Assembly (NCBI GenBank): GCA_018780645.1
Contig: JADMJJ010000007.1
Coordinates: 93,274 to 157,273, forward strand
Reading direction: 5' to 3'
DNA from: Burkholderiaceae bacterium
GTDB lineage: Bacteria > Pseudomonadota > Gammaproteobacteria > Burkholderiales > Burkholderiaceae_C
Length of the DNA stretch: 64,000 bases
In this document: in pieces, positions 32,516 through 42,302 of the stretch
How positions within the stretch are numbered: position 1 is the stretch's first letter
Layout of the letters: each line of letters begins with the position of its first letter
Made by a program: the position numbers and the translations under genes
The notes under the pieces: model-generated
Database searches by the model: none
What the model was told of the DNA's origin: nothing
Seen by the model: the letters and a program-made list of their open reading frames with translations, nothing else

Positions 32516-35500
32516 ATGCGGTTCAGCGTCGGCATCAAGCTCGGGTTCTGGCTGGCCTTGCTGGGCGCGCTGTCCACGGCGCTGACCGGCTACTACATCT
32601 ATGACCGCAGCCGCGACCTGCTGATCAAGTCCTCGCAGGACAAGCTGCTCACCGCCACCCAGGTGCTGGCCCAGCGCTTCAACGGCACGCTGTCGCACAT
32701 CTCTGACGATGTGCGTTTTGTTGCCCTGCTGCCCCAAGTGCAGCAGCTGGCCGGTACTGGCGTGTCGCGGCAGGTGCAGCAGGAGCAGGGTCGCGTGCTG
32801 GCCGCCATCTTCACCGGCCTGCTGTCCTCGCGCCCGGAGTATTCGCAGGTGCGGCTGATCGGAGCGGCCGACCATGGCCGCGAGCTGATACGGGTGGACC
32901 GTGCCAATGACAGCGTCACCGGCAGCCTGGTTGTCGGCGGCGAGGCCTTGCAGGAGAAGAGCCATCAACCCTACTTTTTCGAGACCCTGCGCCTGCCCGC
33001 GGGCCAGTTCTATGTGTCGCAGATCGGCCTGAACCAGGAGCAGGGCGCGCACCACGGCTTTGGCAAGCCCACCATCCGCATCGCCGCCCCGGTGCATTCG
33101 CTCGCGGGCGAGATCTTCGGCGTGGTTGTCGTCGATGTGGACCTGGGCGATCTGTTCGACCTGATTCGAGCGGATCTGCCGCAGGACCTGAAGCTGCTGC
33201 TGACGAACAAGCGCGGTGACTACCTGATCCATCCCGACGCGGCCAAGACCTTCGGTTTCGAGACCGGCCGCCAGTTCCTGATCCAGGACGAGTTGCCCGA
33301 TACCCGGCCGGTGCTGGAGGGGCGCAGCCAGCATGTGATGCTGGAGTCCGCCGATGCCACGGTGCTGGGCCACCCCTCGCTGGCGGCCTTTGTGCGTGTG
33401 CCATTCGGCCTGCTGGCCGAGCAGCGTTTCGTTGTGCTGGGCCTGTACACGCCGCTGGAGAATGTGCTCGCGCAAAGCAAGACCCTGGGCCTGGGCGTGG
33501 TCCAGCTGACCCTGCTGTTCATTGCGCTGGCCTCGGTCGTGGCGCTGGCGCTGGCCCGGGTGCTGGCCAAGCCGCTGAACCTGATGGCCCATACCGTTGG
33601 CCTGCATGCGCTGGGCCGACCCATCGCGGCGCTGCCGGTCGAGCGAGATGATGAGGTGGGCGATCTGGCGCGCAGCTTCAGGTCCATGACCTTGCAGCTC
33701 GACTCCCAGGTGGCCGAGGTGCAGGCCGCCGAGGCCAAGCTGCACGCCATTCTGAACCATGCGCCGGTGGGCGTCTGGCTGGTCGGCACCGATGGTCGCT
33801 ACCGCTTCGTCAACAAGACCATCTGCGACTCGATCGGCATTGCCGAGGAGCGTTTCCTGAGCTGCCGGCATCTGCCCGAGCTGCTTGGTGAGGAGCTGGC
33901 CGCAGCGCGTCAGCGCGCCGACGCCGAGTGCCTGGCGCAGCCGGGCGCGCACCGCTCGCAGGAGACGCTGACCTTCGTCGATGGTCTGCCCCATCTGGTC
34001 GAGGTCACCCGTGTCAAGCTGCTGGGCGCCGGCAACGAGCCGGTGGGCGTGATCGCCATCGCCGCCGACATCACCGAGCGCAAGCGCGCCGAGCAAGACC
34101 TGGCCCGCGCCAGCGCTGAGCTGGCCGGGCGCGAGGCCCTGCTCAAGCAGATCATGGACACCTCCAGCGTGGCCATCTACCTGGTCGACATGAGTGGTCG
34201 CATCACCCATGCCAACCGGCGCATGGCCGAGATGTTCGCCCTGCCGCAGGAGGCGCTGATCGGCAAGGCCTATGTTGAGCTGGTCCACCCGTCCGAGCAG
34301 GCCGTGGCGGGGCAGAACATGAGTGCCTTGCTGGCCAACCGCCTGGCCTCGGTCGACCTGGAGCGGCGCTACCTGCGCGGCGATCAGACCCTCTTCTGGG
34401 GCCATCTGACGGGGCAGCACTTTCTGTCCTCCAGCGGCGAGGACGTGGGCCTGGTCGGCGTCATCGCCGACATCACAGAGAGCCGCCGTGCCCACCAGCG
34501 CGAGCAGCACCACCAGCGTGTGCTGCAGATGCTCAGCGAGAAGGCTCCCTTGAGCGCGGTGCTGGACCTGATCGTGCGCGAGGTGGAGGTGCTGGATCCG
34601 AGCATGCTGTGCAGCATCCAGCTGCTCGACGATGACGGCCAGCACCTGCGCCAGGGCGCCGCGCCCAGTCTGCCGGACTTTTTCAACCAGGCCATCGATG
34701 GCCTGACCATTGGTCCCTCGGTCGGGGCCTGCGGCACGGCCGCCTTCACGGGGCAGCGCGTGGTGGTGGACGACATTGGTAGCCACCCCGATATGCTGCC
34801 CTTCCTGGAAATTGCCCGGCGGGCCGGCCTCGGCGCCTGCTGGTCGCAGCCCATCCTGTCGGCCCAGGGCAGGGTGCTGGGGACCTTTGCGGTCTATCAC
34901 CGGCAGCCCAGCACACCGACGCCTGCCGACCTGCAGCTGATCGAGGACGAGGCCCGCCTGGCCGCCCTGGCCATAGACCGCACCCGCGCCGACATGCGAC
35001 TGCAGCTGGCCGCCAGCGTGTTCACCCATGCGCGTGAGGGCATTGCCATCACCGACGCGGCGGGCACGCTGATCGAGGTCAACAACACGTTCACACACAT
35101 CACAGGTTTCAGCCGCGAGGAAGCGCTGGGGCGCAACCATCGAATGCTGCAGTCCGGCCGCCACGGGCCCGAGTTCTATGCCTCGATGTGGCGGGACCTC
35201 ACCGGCAACGGCTACTGGGACGGCGAGATATGGAACCGGCGCAAGAACGGCGACGTCTATGCGCAGATGATTACCATCAGCGCGGTGCGCGACGCGGATG
35301 GCAAGACGCAGAACTATGTCTCGCTGTTCACCGACATCACGCCGATGAAGGAGCACCAACGCCAGTTGGAGCACATCGCCCACTACGACGCGCTGACCAG
35401 CCAGCCCAACCGCGTGCTGCTGGCCGATCGCCTGCAGCAGGCGATGGCGCAGAGCCAGCGCCGCAACGAGTCGCTGGCGGTGGCATTTCTGGACCTGGAC

Positions 35501-36682
35501 GGTTTCAAGGCCGTCAATGACAAGCATGGCCATGATGTTGGTGACCAGCTGCTGATCGCGCTGGCCCAGCGCATGAAGGCAGCGCTGCGCGAGGGTGACA
35601 CGCTGTCGCGCATCGGTGGCGACGAGTTCGTTGCCGTGCTGGTGGACCTGGCGCGGCCGCAGGATTGCGAGCCGGTGCTGGAACGCCTGCTGCAGGCGGC
35701 CGCATCGCCGCTGACGGTGGGGGAGGCGGTGCTGCAGGTTTCGGCCAGCATTGGCGTGACCGTCTATCCGCAGGACGCCGCCGACGCCGACCAGCTGATG
35801 CGCCATGCCGACCAGGCCATGTATGTGGCCAAGCAGGCCGGCAAGAACCGCTATCACCTGTTCGATGTGGCCCATGACGAGGCGGTGAAGACCCAGCGCG
35901 AAAGCCTGGAGCACATCGCCCAGGCGCTGGAGCGGCGCGAGTTCGTGCTGTTCTACCAGCCCAAGGTCAATATGCGCAGCGGCGCGGTGATTGGTGCCGA
36001 GGCCCTGATTCGCTGGCAGCACCCGGAGCGCGGCCTGCTCTCGCCGGCGGCCTTTCTGCCGGTGACCGAAGATCATGACATCAGCATCGAGATCGGCGAG
36101 TGGGTGATAGAGACGGCGCTGCGCCAGATGATCGCCTGGCGCGAGAGCGGGCTGGACCTGCCGGTCAGCGTCAATATCTCGGCGCGCCAGCTGCAGCAGG
36201 AGAACTTCGCCGAGCGCCTGGCCGAGTTGCTCCTTGCTCATCCCGAGGTGCAGCCCGGCCGGCTGGAGCTGGAGATACTGGAGACCAGCGCGATGGAGGA
36301 TATCGCCCAGGTGTCGCAGGTGATGCTGGCCTGTCGCGCCGTCGGCGTCAGCTTTGCGCTGGACGACTTCGGCACCGGTTACTCCTCGCTGACCTATCTG
36401 AAGCGACTGCCGGCCGAGGTGCTGAAGATAGACCAGAGTTTTGTGCGCGACATGCTGGAAGACGCCGACGATCTGGCCATCATCCGCGGCGTCGTCGGCC
36501 TGGCCTCGGCCTTCCGCCGTCAGGTGATCGCCGAGGGCGTGGAGACGGTGGCGCACGGCGAGATGCTGCTGTCGCTGGGCTGCGAGCTGGCCCAGGGCTA
36601 TGGCATCGCCAGCCCGATGCCGGCCGCCGACCTGCCCGCCTGGGCCGCCAACTGGCGGCCCGATGCGGCCTGGCGCCGCTGA
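32516..36682 (+). CDS. Membrane receptor with dCache, HAMP, PAS, GAF, GGDEF and EAL domains
   Basis: 1388 residues. TM1 at about 10-28, a periplasmic dCache-like domain at about 35-320, TM2 at about 324-350, HAMP at about 350-400, PAS units near 402-525 and 535-660, GAF near 665-825, PAS near 830-950, GGDEF at 1034-1038 and EAL at 1162-1164. The GGDEF motif is intact, and RxxD at 1025-1028 is a likely inhibitory c-di-GMP site. The EAL side keeps NISARQL, ELEILE, DDFGTGYSSL, KIDQSF and EGVET, so phosphodiesterase activity is expected. It probably sets local c-di-GMP in response to the periplasmic binding protein encoded directly upstream. Confidence 0.93.
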   Translation: MRFSVGIKLGFWLALLGALSTALTGYYIYDRSRDLLIKSSQDKLLTATQVLAQRFNGTLSHISDDVRFVALLPQVQQLAGTGVSRQVQQEQGRVLAAIFTGLLSSRPEYSQVRLIGAADHGRELIRVDRANDSVTGSLVVGGEALQEKSHQPYFFETLRLPAGQFYVSQIGLNQEQGAHHGFGKPTIRIAAPVHSLAGEIFGVVVVDVDLGDLFDLIRADLPQDLKLLLTNKRGDYLIHPDAAKTFGFETGRQFLIQDELPDTRPVLEGRSQHVMLESADATVLGHPSLAAFVRVPFGLLAEQRFVVLGLYTPLENVLAQSKTLGLGVVQLTLLFIALASVVALALARVLAKPLNLMAHTVGLHALGRPIAALPVERDDEVGDLARSFRSMTLQLDSQVAEVQAAEAKLHAILNHAPVGVWLVGTDGRYRFVNKTICDSIGIAEERFLSCRHLPELLGEELAAARQRADAECLAQPGAHRSQETLTFVDGLPHLVEVTRVKLLGAGNEPVGVIAIAADITERKRAEQDLARASAELAGREALLKQIMDTSSVAIYLVDMSGRITHANRRMAEMFALPQEALIGKAYVELVHPSEQAVAGQNMSALLANRLASVDLERRYLRGDQTLFWGHLTGQHFLSSSGEDVGLVGVIADITESRRAHQREQHHQRVLQMLSEKAPLSAVLDLIVREVEVLDPSMLCSIQLLDDDGQHLRQGAAPSLPDFFNQAIDGLTIGPSVGACGTAAFTGQRVVVDDIGSHPDMLPFLEIARRAGLGACWSQPILSAQGRVLGTFAVYHRQPSTPTPADLQLIEDEARLAALAIDRTRADMRLQLAASVFTHAREGIAITDAAGTLIEVNNTFTHITGFSREEALGRNHRMLQSGRHGPEFYASMWRDLTGNGYWDGEIWNRRKNGDVYAQMITISAVRDADGKTQNYVSLFTDITPMKEHQRQLEHIAHYDALTSQPNRVLLADRLQQAMAQSQRRNESLAVAFLDLDGFKAVNDKHGHDVGDQLLIALAQRMKAALREGDTLSRIGGDEFVAVLVDLARPQDCEPVLERLLQAAASPLTVGEAVLQVSASIGVTVYPQDAADADQLMRHADQAMYVAKQAGKNRYHLFDVAHDEAVKTQRESLEHIAQALERREFVLFYQPKVNMRSGAVIGAEALIRWQHPERGLLSPAAFLPVTEDHDISIEIGEWVIETALRQMIAWRESGLDLPVSVNISARQLQQENFAERLAELLLAHPEVQPGRLELEILETSAMEDIAQVSQVMLACRAVGVSFALDDFGTGYSSLTYLKRLPAEVLKIDQSFVRDMLEDADDLAIIRGVVGLASAFRRQVIAEGVETVAHGEMLLSLGCELAQGYGIASPMPAADLPAWAANWRPDAAWRR

Positions 36683-36721
36683 GGGCAATGCGTTAGCCTT
36701 GGGCCAGCAAGGACACCCCAA

Positions 36722-38368
36722 GTGCATACCCCATTTCTGCCACCCACGACATCCGAGGGGGCTGTCGACCTTGCCCGACTCAGCGCCCTGATCATCGACG
36801 ATAGCGAACTGCATCGCTCGGTGCTGACGCGGCTGCTGAGGGATCTGGGTGTGCGGCAGGTGCATGTGGCGCGCCGACCCGAGGAGGCGCACCGCATGAT
36901 CAAGGCCGCGGCGCAGCCCTACGACATCATCGTCAGCGAGTTCCATTTCGAAGGCCGGTCGGAGCACGACATGAGCGGCCAGGATCTTCTCGACGAGCTG
37001 CGCCACGCCAAGGGCCTGCCGCTGCAGACCGCCTTCATCATGGTCACCGACGAGGCCCGCCATCCGCAGGTGGCTTCGGCGCTGGAAGGGGCGCTGGACG
37101 ATTACCTGCTCAAGCCCATCAGCCGTGCCCAGTTCGAGGAGCGGCTGGCTGTCGTGCTGGCGCGCAAAGGCGCCTTCAAGGAGGTGTTTCAGGCCATCAC
37201 GGCGGGCGACTATGCCGGTGCCGCGCGGCTTTGCGAGCGGATGTTCAGCGCCGACTCGCCCTACAAGGTCTACGCCGCCCGCATCGGCTCGGAGCTCTAT
37301 CTGCGGCTGCAGGATCTGGCGGCAGCGCGCCGCATGTTCGAGGCTCTGCTGGCCTACAAGGCCGTGCCTTGGGCAAGGCTTGGCCTGGCCAGGATCGAGC
37401 TTGAAAGCGCTGGCGCCGAGCAAGCCTGCCGTTCGCTGGAGACGCTTCTGGCCGAGAACCCGGCCTATGTCGACGCCTACGACGTCTACGGGCGCGCGCT
37501 GCTGGAGAAGATGGAGTTCGCGGCCGCCGTCGAGGTCTTCCGCAAGGCCGTGCTGATCTCGCCCGGCAATGTCTCGCGCCTGCAGAAGCTCGGCTCGCTG
37601 CAGCTCTATCTGGGTGACGATGCCGAGGCCGCGGCGCACCAGGCGGCGGCGCTCGATATCGGGGCACACTCGCGCGCCCTCGACTTTCAGGGGCTGGTCG
37701 ATCTTGGCGTGGCCAGCCTGGAGCTGGGGGCCAAGCGCGGGCAGGAGAACATCGAGCGTGCCCACAAGCTGATGCAGGAGACCCTGATGCGCCGGCCCGA
37801 TAGCTATCGCCTGCACCTGCTAAAGCAGGCGCTGGACGTGGTGCTGGCCCTGCATTTGCGCCAGACCGAGGCCGTGGCCTCCGGGCTGGCCGGGCTGGCG
37901 GCCGAGCTGGCGCAGCCCGACTTCAGCTTCGAGATGGCCGGCAGCCTGATACAGCTGATCGCGCGCAGCGCAGGCACCCAGCCCCTGCCCGGGGCCAGGG
38001 ACTGGGTGGCACGGGCCACCCAGCGCTTCTGCGTATCGCAGCAGCGGACCCGCCTGCTGGAGCTGGCCGCGGCGCGCCTGCCGGCGCTGCAGGAGCTGGT
38101 GCGCGAGAATGCCGCCGGCATCAACGAGCAGGCCCGCGAAGCCATGGGCCATCTGGTCAACCGCAAGCCCGAGCTGACGCTGCGCTCCCTGGTCGGCCTG
38201 GCTCAGCGCAGCCTCAACGGCCGCATCATCAAGCTGGCCCAGGCGACGCTGGAGCACCATGGCCAGCACCTGGACACAGAACTGGCCCAGCGCCTCGGTG
38301 CCGAGATCGGCCAGCTGAAGGCCGCAGGCGCGCCACGGCAGATCGTCAGCCGCAGTGAGGGGCCTTAG
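36722..38368 (+). CDS. Response-regulator-like receiver fused to TPR repeats, phospho-site Glu
   Basis: 548 residues from a GTG with AAGGA about 10 bases upstream. Residues 20-145 are a receiver fold: acidic pair DD at 26-27, MVTDEA for the Thr, and LLKPIS for the Lys. At the phospho-acceptor position the sequence is IIVSEFHF, so Glu73 replaces Asp. Residues about 150-540 are TPR-like helical repeats (AYVDAYDVYGRALLEK, VSRLQKLGSLQLYLGDD). There is no DNA-binding or enzymatic output. It starts 39 bases after the receptor gene and is probably in the same operon. Its TAG overlaps the convergent protease stop. Confidence 0.85.
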   Translation: MHTPFLPPTTSEGAVDLARLSALIIDDSELHRSVLTRLLRDLGVRQVHVARRPEEAHRMIKAAAQPYDIIVSEFHFEGRSEHDMSGQDLLDELRHAKGLPLQTAFIMVTDEARHPQVASALEGALDDYLLKPISRAQFEERLAVVLARKGAFKEVFQAITAGDYAGAARLCERMFSADSPYKVYAARIGSELYLRLQDLAAARRMFEALLAYKAVPWARLGLARIELESAGAEQACRSLETLLAENPAYVDAYDVYGRALLEKMEFAAAVEVFRKAVLISPGNVSRLQKLGSLQLYLGDDAEAAAHQAAALDIGAHSRALDFQGLVDLGVASLELGAKRGQENIERAHKLMQETLMRRPDSYRLHLLKQALDVVLALHLRQTEAVASGLAGLAAELAQPDFSFEMAGSLIQLIARSAGTQPLPGARDWVARATQRFCVSQQRTRLLELAAARLPALQELVRENAAGINEQAREAMGHLVNRKPELTLRSLVGLAQRSLNGRIIKLAQATLEHHGQHLDTELAQRLGAEIGQLKAAGAPRQIVSRSEGP

Positions 38369-41190
38369 CGCAGGTCCTTGAAATCGCCCGCGGTGCTGAT
38401 CACAAAGCCGTCGCGCCTGATCAGGCGCTGCCAGGCGGCCTGTACCTGATCGGCGTTCAGCGCCAACAACTCATCGTCGCGTGCCTGGGCCTGGGCCCAG
38501 GTCTCGCCGCGCTCGATCAGGGTCAGCAGGCCGCCGGCCAGCTGGGCCTCGCTGGCGCGTGACTGCTTGCGGCCCTCCAGGATGTCGGTCTTGGCGCGTT
38601 GCAGCTCGGCCGCGCTGATCACCTGCTCGCCCATGCGTTGCAACTCTTCCTGCACCAGGGCGATGACGCGCTCGCGATTGGCCGGCGCATAGCTGGCGCT
38701 GATCGTCAGCGCGGCCTCGTCGCCGAAATAGGGGGCGCTCAGTGTGGCCGAGATGCCGTAGCTCAGGCCCTCCTGCTGGCGCACGCGGGTGGCCAGGCGG
38801 CTCTCCAGTGCGCCTCCGCCGAACACATGGACGGCCACCGCCATGGCGGCGTAGTCGGCATCGCGCTGGCTCAGCTTCAGCGGCATCTGGAAGCGCAGCA
38901 CGGCGTTGGCCTTGTCGGGCGCCTGGGCGTCGAAGCGCGCGGGGGCAATGGCGCGGAAGGCCTGTTCATGGCGAACATAGCGTGGCGCGGCCGGCTTCTT
39001 CCAGGCGCCGAACAGCTCTTGGATGACGGTGTCCAGCCCGTCGGGCAGGGCGCCGACGACGGACGCCGTGGCCTCGTTGGCCGACCAGTAGCCGGCATGG
39101 AAGCCGCGCAGGTCGTCCAGCGTCGTGGTCTCAATCGCCCGCCGCCGTTCGTCCAGGCTGCGGATGTAGTCCGGATGGCCCGACGTCACGCCGCGCGCAC
39201 TGTTGTAGTGGGCTCGTACGGCCTCGGCGCGCAGCGTCTCTGGCTCGCTGCGCGAGGCCTGCAGGCCGGCAATGGCCGCGCGCTGCATGCGCTCAAAGGC
39301 GGCGGCCGGCAGCAGCGGCTGCTGCATCAGATCGGCGGCAATCTTCAAGGCCGGCAGCAGACTGCCCGTCTCGGCCGTCAGCACCAGCGTGGCGCCCTGG
39401 TCGCCACTGCTGATCTGCAGATGGGCGTTGAGCTTGATCAACGCATCCTGCAACTGCTGCTTGGCATAGCCCCGGCTGCCCTCGGACAGCAGCGGGCCTA
39501 TCAGGTCGGTGCCGCGGCGTGCGTAGGTGGCGTCGCGCTCTCCCCAGCGCAGCTGCATCCGGAGCTGCACGGTGTTGCCGCGGGTCTGCTTGCGTAAGGT
39601 GTGCAGGGCGATGCCGCTGGGCAGCACGCGGCGCTGCATGCGCGCCTCCAGATGCGCGGGCGTGGGGTCAAAGCGCTCGCCCTCCTCGACCTTGGGTGGG
39701 CCTATCAGACTGGCCAGGCGCTGGTCCAGCGGCGGTGCGGCCGGAATCTCGACCCGCTCGACGGCGGTGGCCGGCAGGTAGCGGCCCAGGGTGCGATTCG
39801 CCGGGCGGAAATAGGCCTGGCGCACCCGCTCCACATCGGCCAGGGTGACGCGGGGAATGTCTTCCATCAGCTGGAACAGCAGGCGCCAGTCGCCGGAGCC
39901 GATCAGGCTGGAGATCTGCTGTATCAGCGCCTCAGGGTTCTTCATCTGCTGGCGGTAGGAGACCAGGGCCAGCTCGCGCACGCGGGCCAGCTCGGCCTCG
40001 GTGAAGGGGCGGGTGGCTCGGCCCTCGACCAGATCCAGCAGCCTGGCCTCGACCTTGGCCACATCGGCCTCCTGAGTGAGCACGGCAAAGGCCATTGCGC
40101 TGCCGGGATCCATGCCGCCCAGGCCGCTCAAGCCCGTGGCCACGGCCAGCTTGCTCTCGACCAGCTCCTTGTAGAGCTGCCCGCTGGGCTGCAGCGACAT
40201 CATCAGGCTGTAGACCAGCAGCGGCGCCGAGTCCCCATGAGCGATGGCCGGCACATGGTAGTGGGCCAGCAGCAGCGGCTGGCCACCGATGCGGCGCACC
40301 ACCACGCTGCGCTCTCCGTCCTGGGCGGGCTCCACGGTGTAGGGCTGGGGATTGGCCTGCGGTGGCCGCTGCAGCGGCCCGAAGGTCCTGGCGACCAGCG
40401 CCAGAGTCTGGGCCTTGTCGAAGCGGCCGGCCACCAGCAGGGTGGCGTTGTCGGGCCGGTAGTGGCGCTTGTAGAAGGCCTGCAGCTTCTCGATCGGCAC
40501 GTTCTCGATATCGCTGCGCGGGCCTATGGTGGCGTGGGCGTAGGGGTGCCAGTCATAGGCCACCGAGCGCACGCGCTGGTTGAGCACCTGGAAGGGGTTG
40601 TTCTCGCCGCGCTCGAACTCGTTGCGCACGACGCTCATTTCCTTGTCCAGGTCGGCCTTGGCGATATGGCTGTTGAGCATGCGGTCGGCCTCCAGCGCCA
40701 GGGCGAAGGCCAGGGTTTCGTCGCTGGCATTGAAGCTGGCGAAGTAGTTGGTGCGGTCTACCGTGGTGGTGCCATTCCAGCGCATGCCGCGCTGGGCGAA
40801 GGCGCCCGGAATGTCGGCATGGGTGGGCGTGCCCTTGAACACCAGATGCTCCAGCAGATGGGCCATGCCGAACTCGCCCGGCGCCTCGTGCCGGCTGCCG
40901 ACGCGGTAGGTGATGTTGACGGTAGTGGTGCTCTGCGCCTCGTCGGGGAAGAGCAGGATCTGCAGGCCGTTGGCCAGCCGGTATTCCTCGATGCCGCCGA
41001 GCTCGCGCACTGCGGTGGGTGTCTCCACCGGAGGCGGGGCGGGCGCAACGATCACCGGGGCCGTTGGCGCTTCGATCGGCTTGACGATGGTGGCGGCCGG
41101 GCGCCTAGGCTTGGTCTGCGCCCCCGCCGGCTGCAGGCCCAGCGTCAGTGCCAGCAGCGTCGCCGCAACCATCAACTTCATCTTCATCAT
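38365..41190 (-). CDS. M16 family zinc metallopeptidase
   Basis: 941 residues, two M16 halves of a pitrilysin/PQQL-like protease. A signal peptide (cleavage near PAGAQT) exports it to the periplasm. The inverted zinc motif HLLEH is at 111-115, and the distal Glu is in EMSVVRNEFERGEN near 190. The second half, with no HxxEH, is the usual structural lobe (QFRMPLKLSQRD-like stretch near 770). It starts at the double Met at 41190, where the signal begins; earlier codons in the frame lack support. Confidence 0.9.
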   Translation of the reverse strand: MMKMKLMVAATLLALTLGLQPAGAQTKPRRPAATIVKPIEAPTAPVIVAPAPPPVETPTAVRELGGIEEYRLANGLQILLFPDEAQSTTTVNITYRVGSRHEAPGEFGMAHLLEHLVFKGTPTHADIPGAFAQRGMRWNGTTTVDRTNYFASFNASDETLAFALALEADRMLNSHIAKADLDKEMSVVRNEFERGENNPFQVLNQRVRSVAYDWHPYAHATIGPRSDIENVPIEKLQAFYKRHYRPDNATLLVAGRFDKAQTLALVARTFGPLQRPPQANPQPYTVEPAQDGERSVVVRRIGGQPLLLAHYHVPAIAHGDSAPLLVYSLMMSLQPSGQLYKELVESKLAVATGLSGLGGMDPGSAMAFAVLTQEADVAKVEARLLDLVEGRATRPFTEAELARVRELALVSYRQQMKNPEALIQQISSLIGSGDWRLLFQLMEDIPRVTLADVERVRQAYFRPANRTLGRYLPATAVERVEIPAAPPLDQRLASLIGPPKVEEGERFDPTPAHLEARMQRRVLPSGIALHTLRKQTRGNTVQLRMQLRWGERDATYARRGTDLIGPLLSEGSRGYAKQQLQDALIKLNAHLQISSGDQGATLVLTAETGSLLPALKIAADLMQQPLLPAAAFERMQRAAIAGLQASRSEPETLRAEAVRAHYNSARGVTSGHPDYIRSLDERRRAIETTTLDDLRGFHAGYWSANEATASVVGALPDGLDTVIQELFGAWKKPAAPRYVRHEQAFRAIAPARFDAQAPDKANAVLRFQMPLKLSQRDADYAAMAVAVHVFGGGALESRLATRVRQQEGLSYGISATLSAPYFGDEAALTISASYAPANRERVIALVQEELQRMGEQVISAAELQRAKTDILEGRKQSRASEAQLAGGLLTLIERGETWAQAQARDDELLALNADQVQAAWQRLIRRDGFVISTAGDFKDLR

Positions 41191-41205
41191 CAAGCTCGCT
41201 CCAGA

Positions 41206-41241
41206 TTGGCCGGTGGCGCATTGTGTGTGAACTGCGGCCAA
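41206..41241. terminator. Inverted repeat between the LysR and M16 genes
   Basis: TTGGCCG (41206-41212) and CGGCCAA (41235-41241) are perfect arms 22 bases apart, in the gap after the LysR stop and before the protease start. The long loop makes terminator function doubtful. Confidence 0.25.
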
Positions 41242-41253
41242 CCTGCGGCGGCA

Positions 41254-42162
41254 TCAGTCCCGGTCCCATGGCGCCACGCCGCTGAATTGCTCGGCCAGAA
41301 AGTCCACCATCACCCTGACCTTGGCGCTGAGGTGGCGGCGGCTGGGGTAGAGGGCCAGCACGTCGATGTCGGGCAGGTGGTAGCCGGGCAGCAGCGCGAC
41401 CAGGCGGCCGGCGCGCAGATGGGCGCCAGTCAGGAAGCTGGGCTGGCAAATCACGCCCATGCCGGCCACGGCGGCCTGCACCACGGTATCGCCGTTGTTG
41501 CTGTGCATCACGCAGGGCACGCGCACCGCGTGCTGGGTGCCGGCGTCGTCGCGGAACTGCCATTCGTCGGCGGTGGCCCAGTAGGTGTAGCCCACGCAGT
41601 CGTGGCCGGTTAGATCGGCCGGCGTGGCGGGCGTGCCGCGCCGGCGCAGATAGTCGGGCGAGGCGCAGGCGATGTTGTGCGAACTGGCCAGCTTGCGTGC
41701 GGCCAGCTGGGCGGAGCCGCTGCGCGAGATGCGTATCGCCAGGTCGAAGCCCTCCTCGACGATGTCCACCACCCGGTCGATCAGCGACACATCGAGTTCG
41801 ACCTCGGGGTGCTGCGCCCGGAACTTCGGCCACAGCGGCGCCAGGTGCAGCACGCCGAAGCTCAGCGGCGCGTTGATGCGCAGCCGCCCGCGCGGCGCCA
41901 GACTGCCGGAGGCACTGATCGCCTCGGCCTCGGCCATGTCGTCGAGGATGGACTTGGCGCGCTCGAACAACGCCTCGCCGCTCTCGGTCAGCGACAGCTT
42001 GCGCGAGTGTCGGTTCAGCAGCCGCGTGCCCAGATGAGCTTCCAGATCGGCGATGTAGCGGGTGACGTTGGCCGGCGAGGTGTCCAGCGCCTCGGCCGCA
42101 CGGGCAAAGCCCTGGCGCGACACCACGGCCACAAACACCTCGAAGGCACGCAGACGGTCCAT
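41254..42162 (-). CDS. LysR family transcriptional regulator
   Basis: 302 residues, standard length. The winged HTH covers about 1-60 (FARAAEALDTSPANVTRYIADLE), and the effector-binding domain follows (LRINAPLSFGVLHLAPLWPKF, then DVLALYPSRRHLSAKVRVMVDFL). AAAGGAG precedes the ATG. It is divergent from the SDR gene, and a LysR-type palindrome lies between them, so it most likely controls that gene and itself. Confidence 0.92.
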   Translation of the reverse strand: MDRLRAFEVFVAVVSRQGFARAAEALDTSPANVTRYIADLEAHLGTRLLNRHSRKLSLTESGEALFERAKSILDDMAEAEAISASGSLAPRGRLRINAPLSFGVLHLAPLWPKFRAQHPEVELDVSLIDRVVDIVEEGFDLAIRISRSGSAQLAARKLASSHNIACASPDYLRRRGTPATPADLTGHDCVGYTYWATADEWQFRDDAGTQHAVRVPCVMHSNNGDTVVQAAVAGMGVICQPSFLTGAHLRAGRLVALLPGYHLPDIDVLALYPSRRHLSAKVRVMVDFLAEQFSGVAPWDRD

Positions 42163-42179
42163 TTTCTCCGCTCCTTTGA

Positions 42180-42205
42180 TTCACAAAAGCTGAACGTATT
42201 GTGAA
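42180..42205. promoter_or_regulatory. LysR-type operator between the LysR and SDR genes
   Basis: TTCACAA (42180-42186) and TTGTGAA (42199-42205) are perfect 7-base arms with a 12-base spacer in the 140-base divergent gap. Spacing and position fit a LysR recognition site. Confidence 0.6.
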
Positions 42206-42302
42206 CTTCCGGCCATTTGTTGCGCGGATATCTGAATCCTACATTGGAGACATCGGTGCTGAGCCAGTGCCGACTCCCTCACTCAACTCACTGGAGAAAC
42301 TC

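Noticed and set aside
32051..37816. A 1921-codon open frame on the minus strand
   Set aside because: It is antisense to the GGDEF-EAL receptor and its neighbour, is rich in His, Gln, Arg and Gly, and shows no domain. Long antisense frames are expected from high-GC codon bias.
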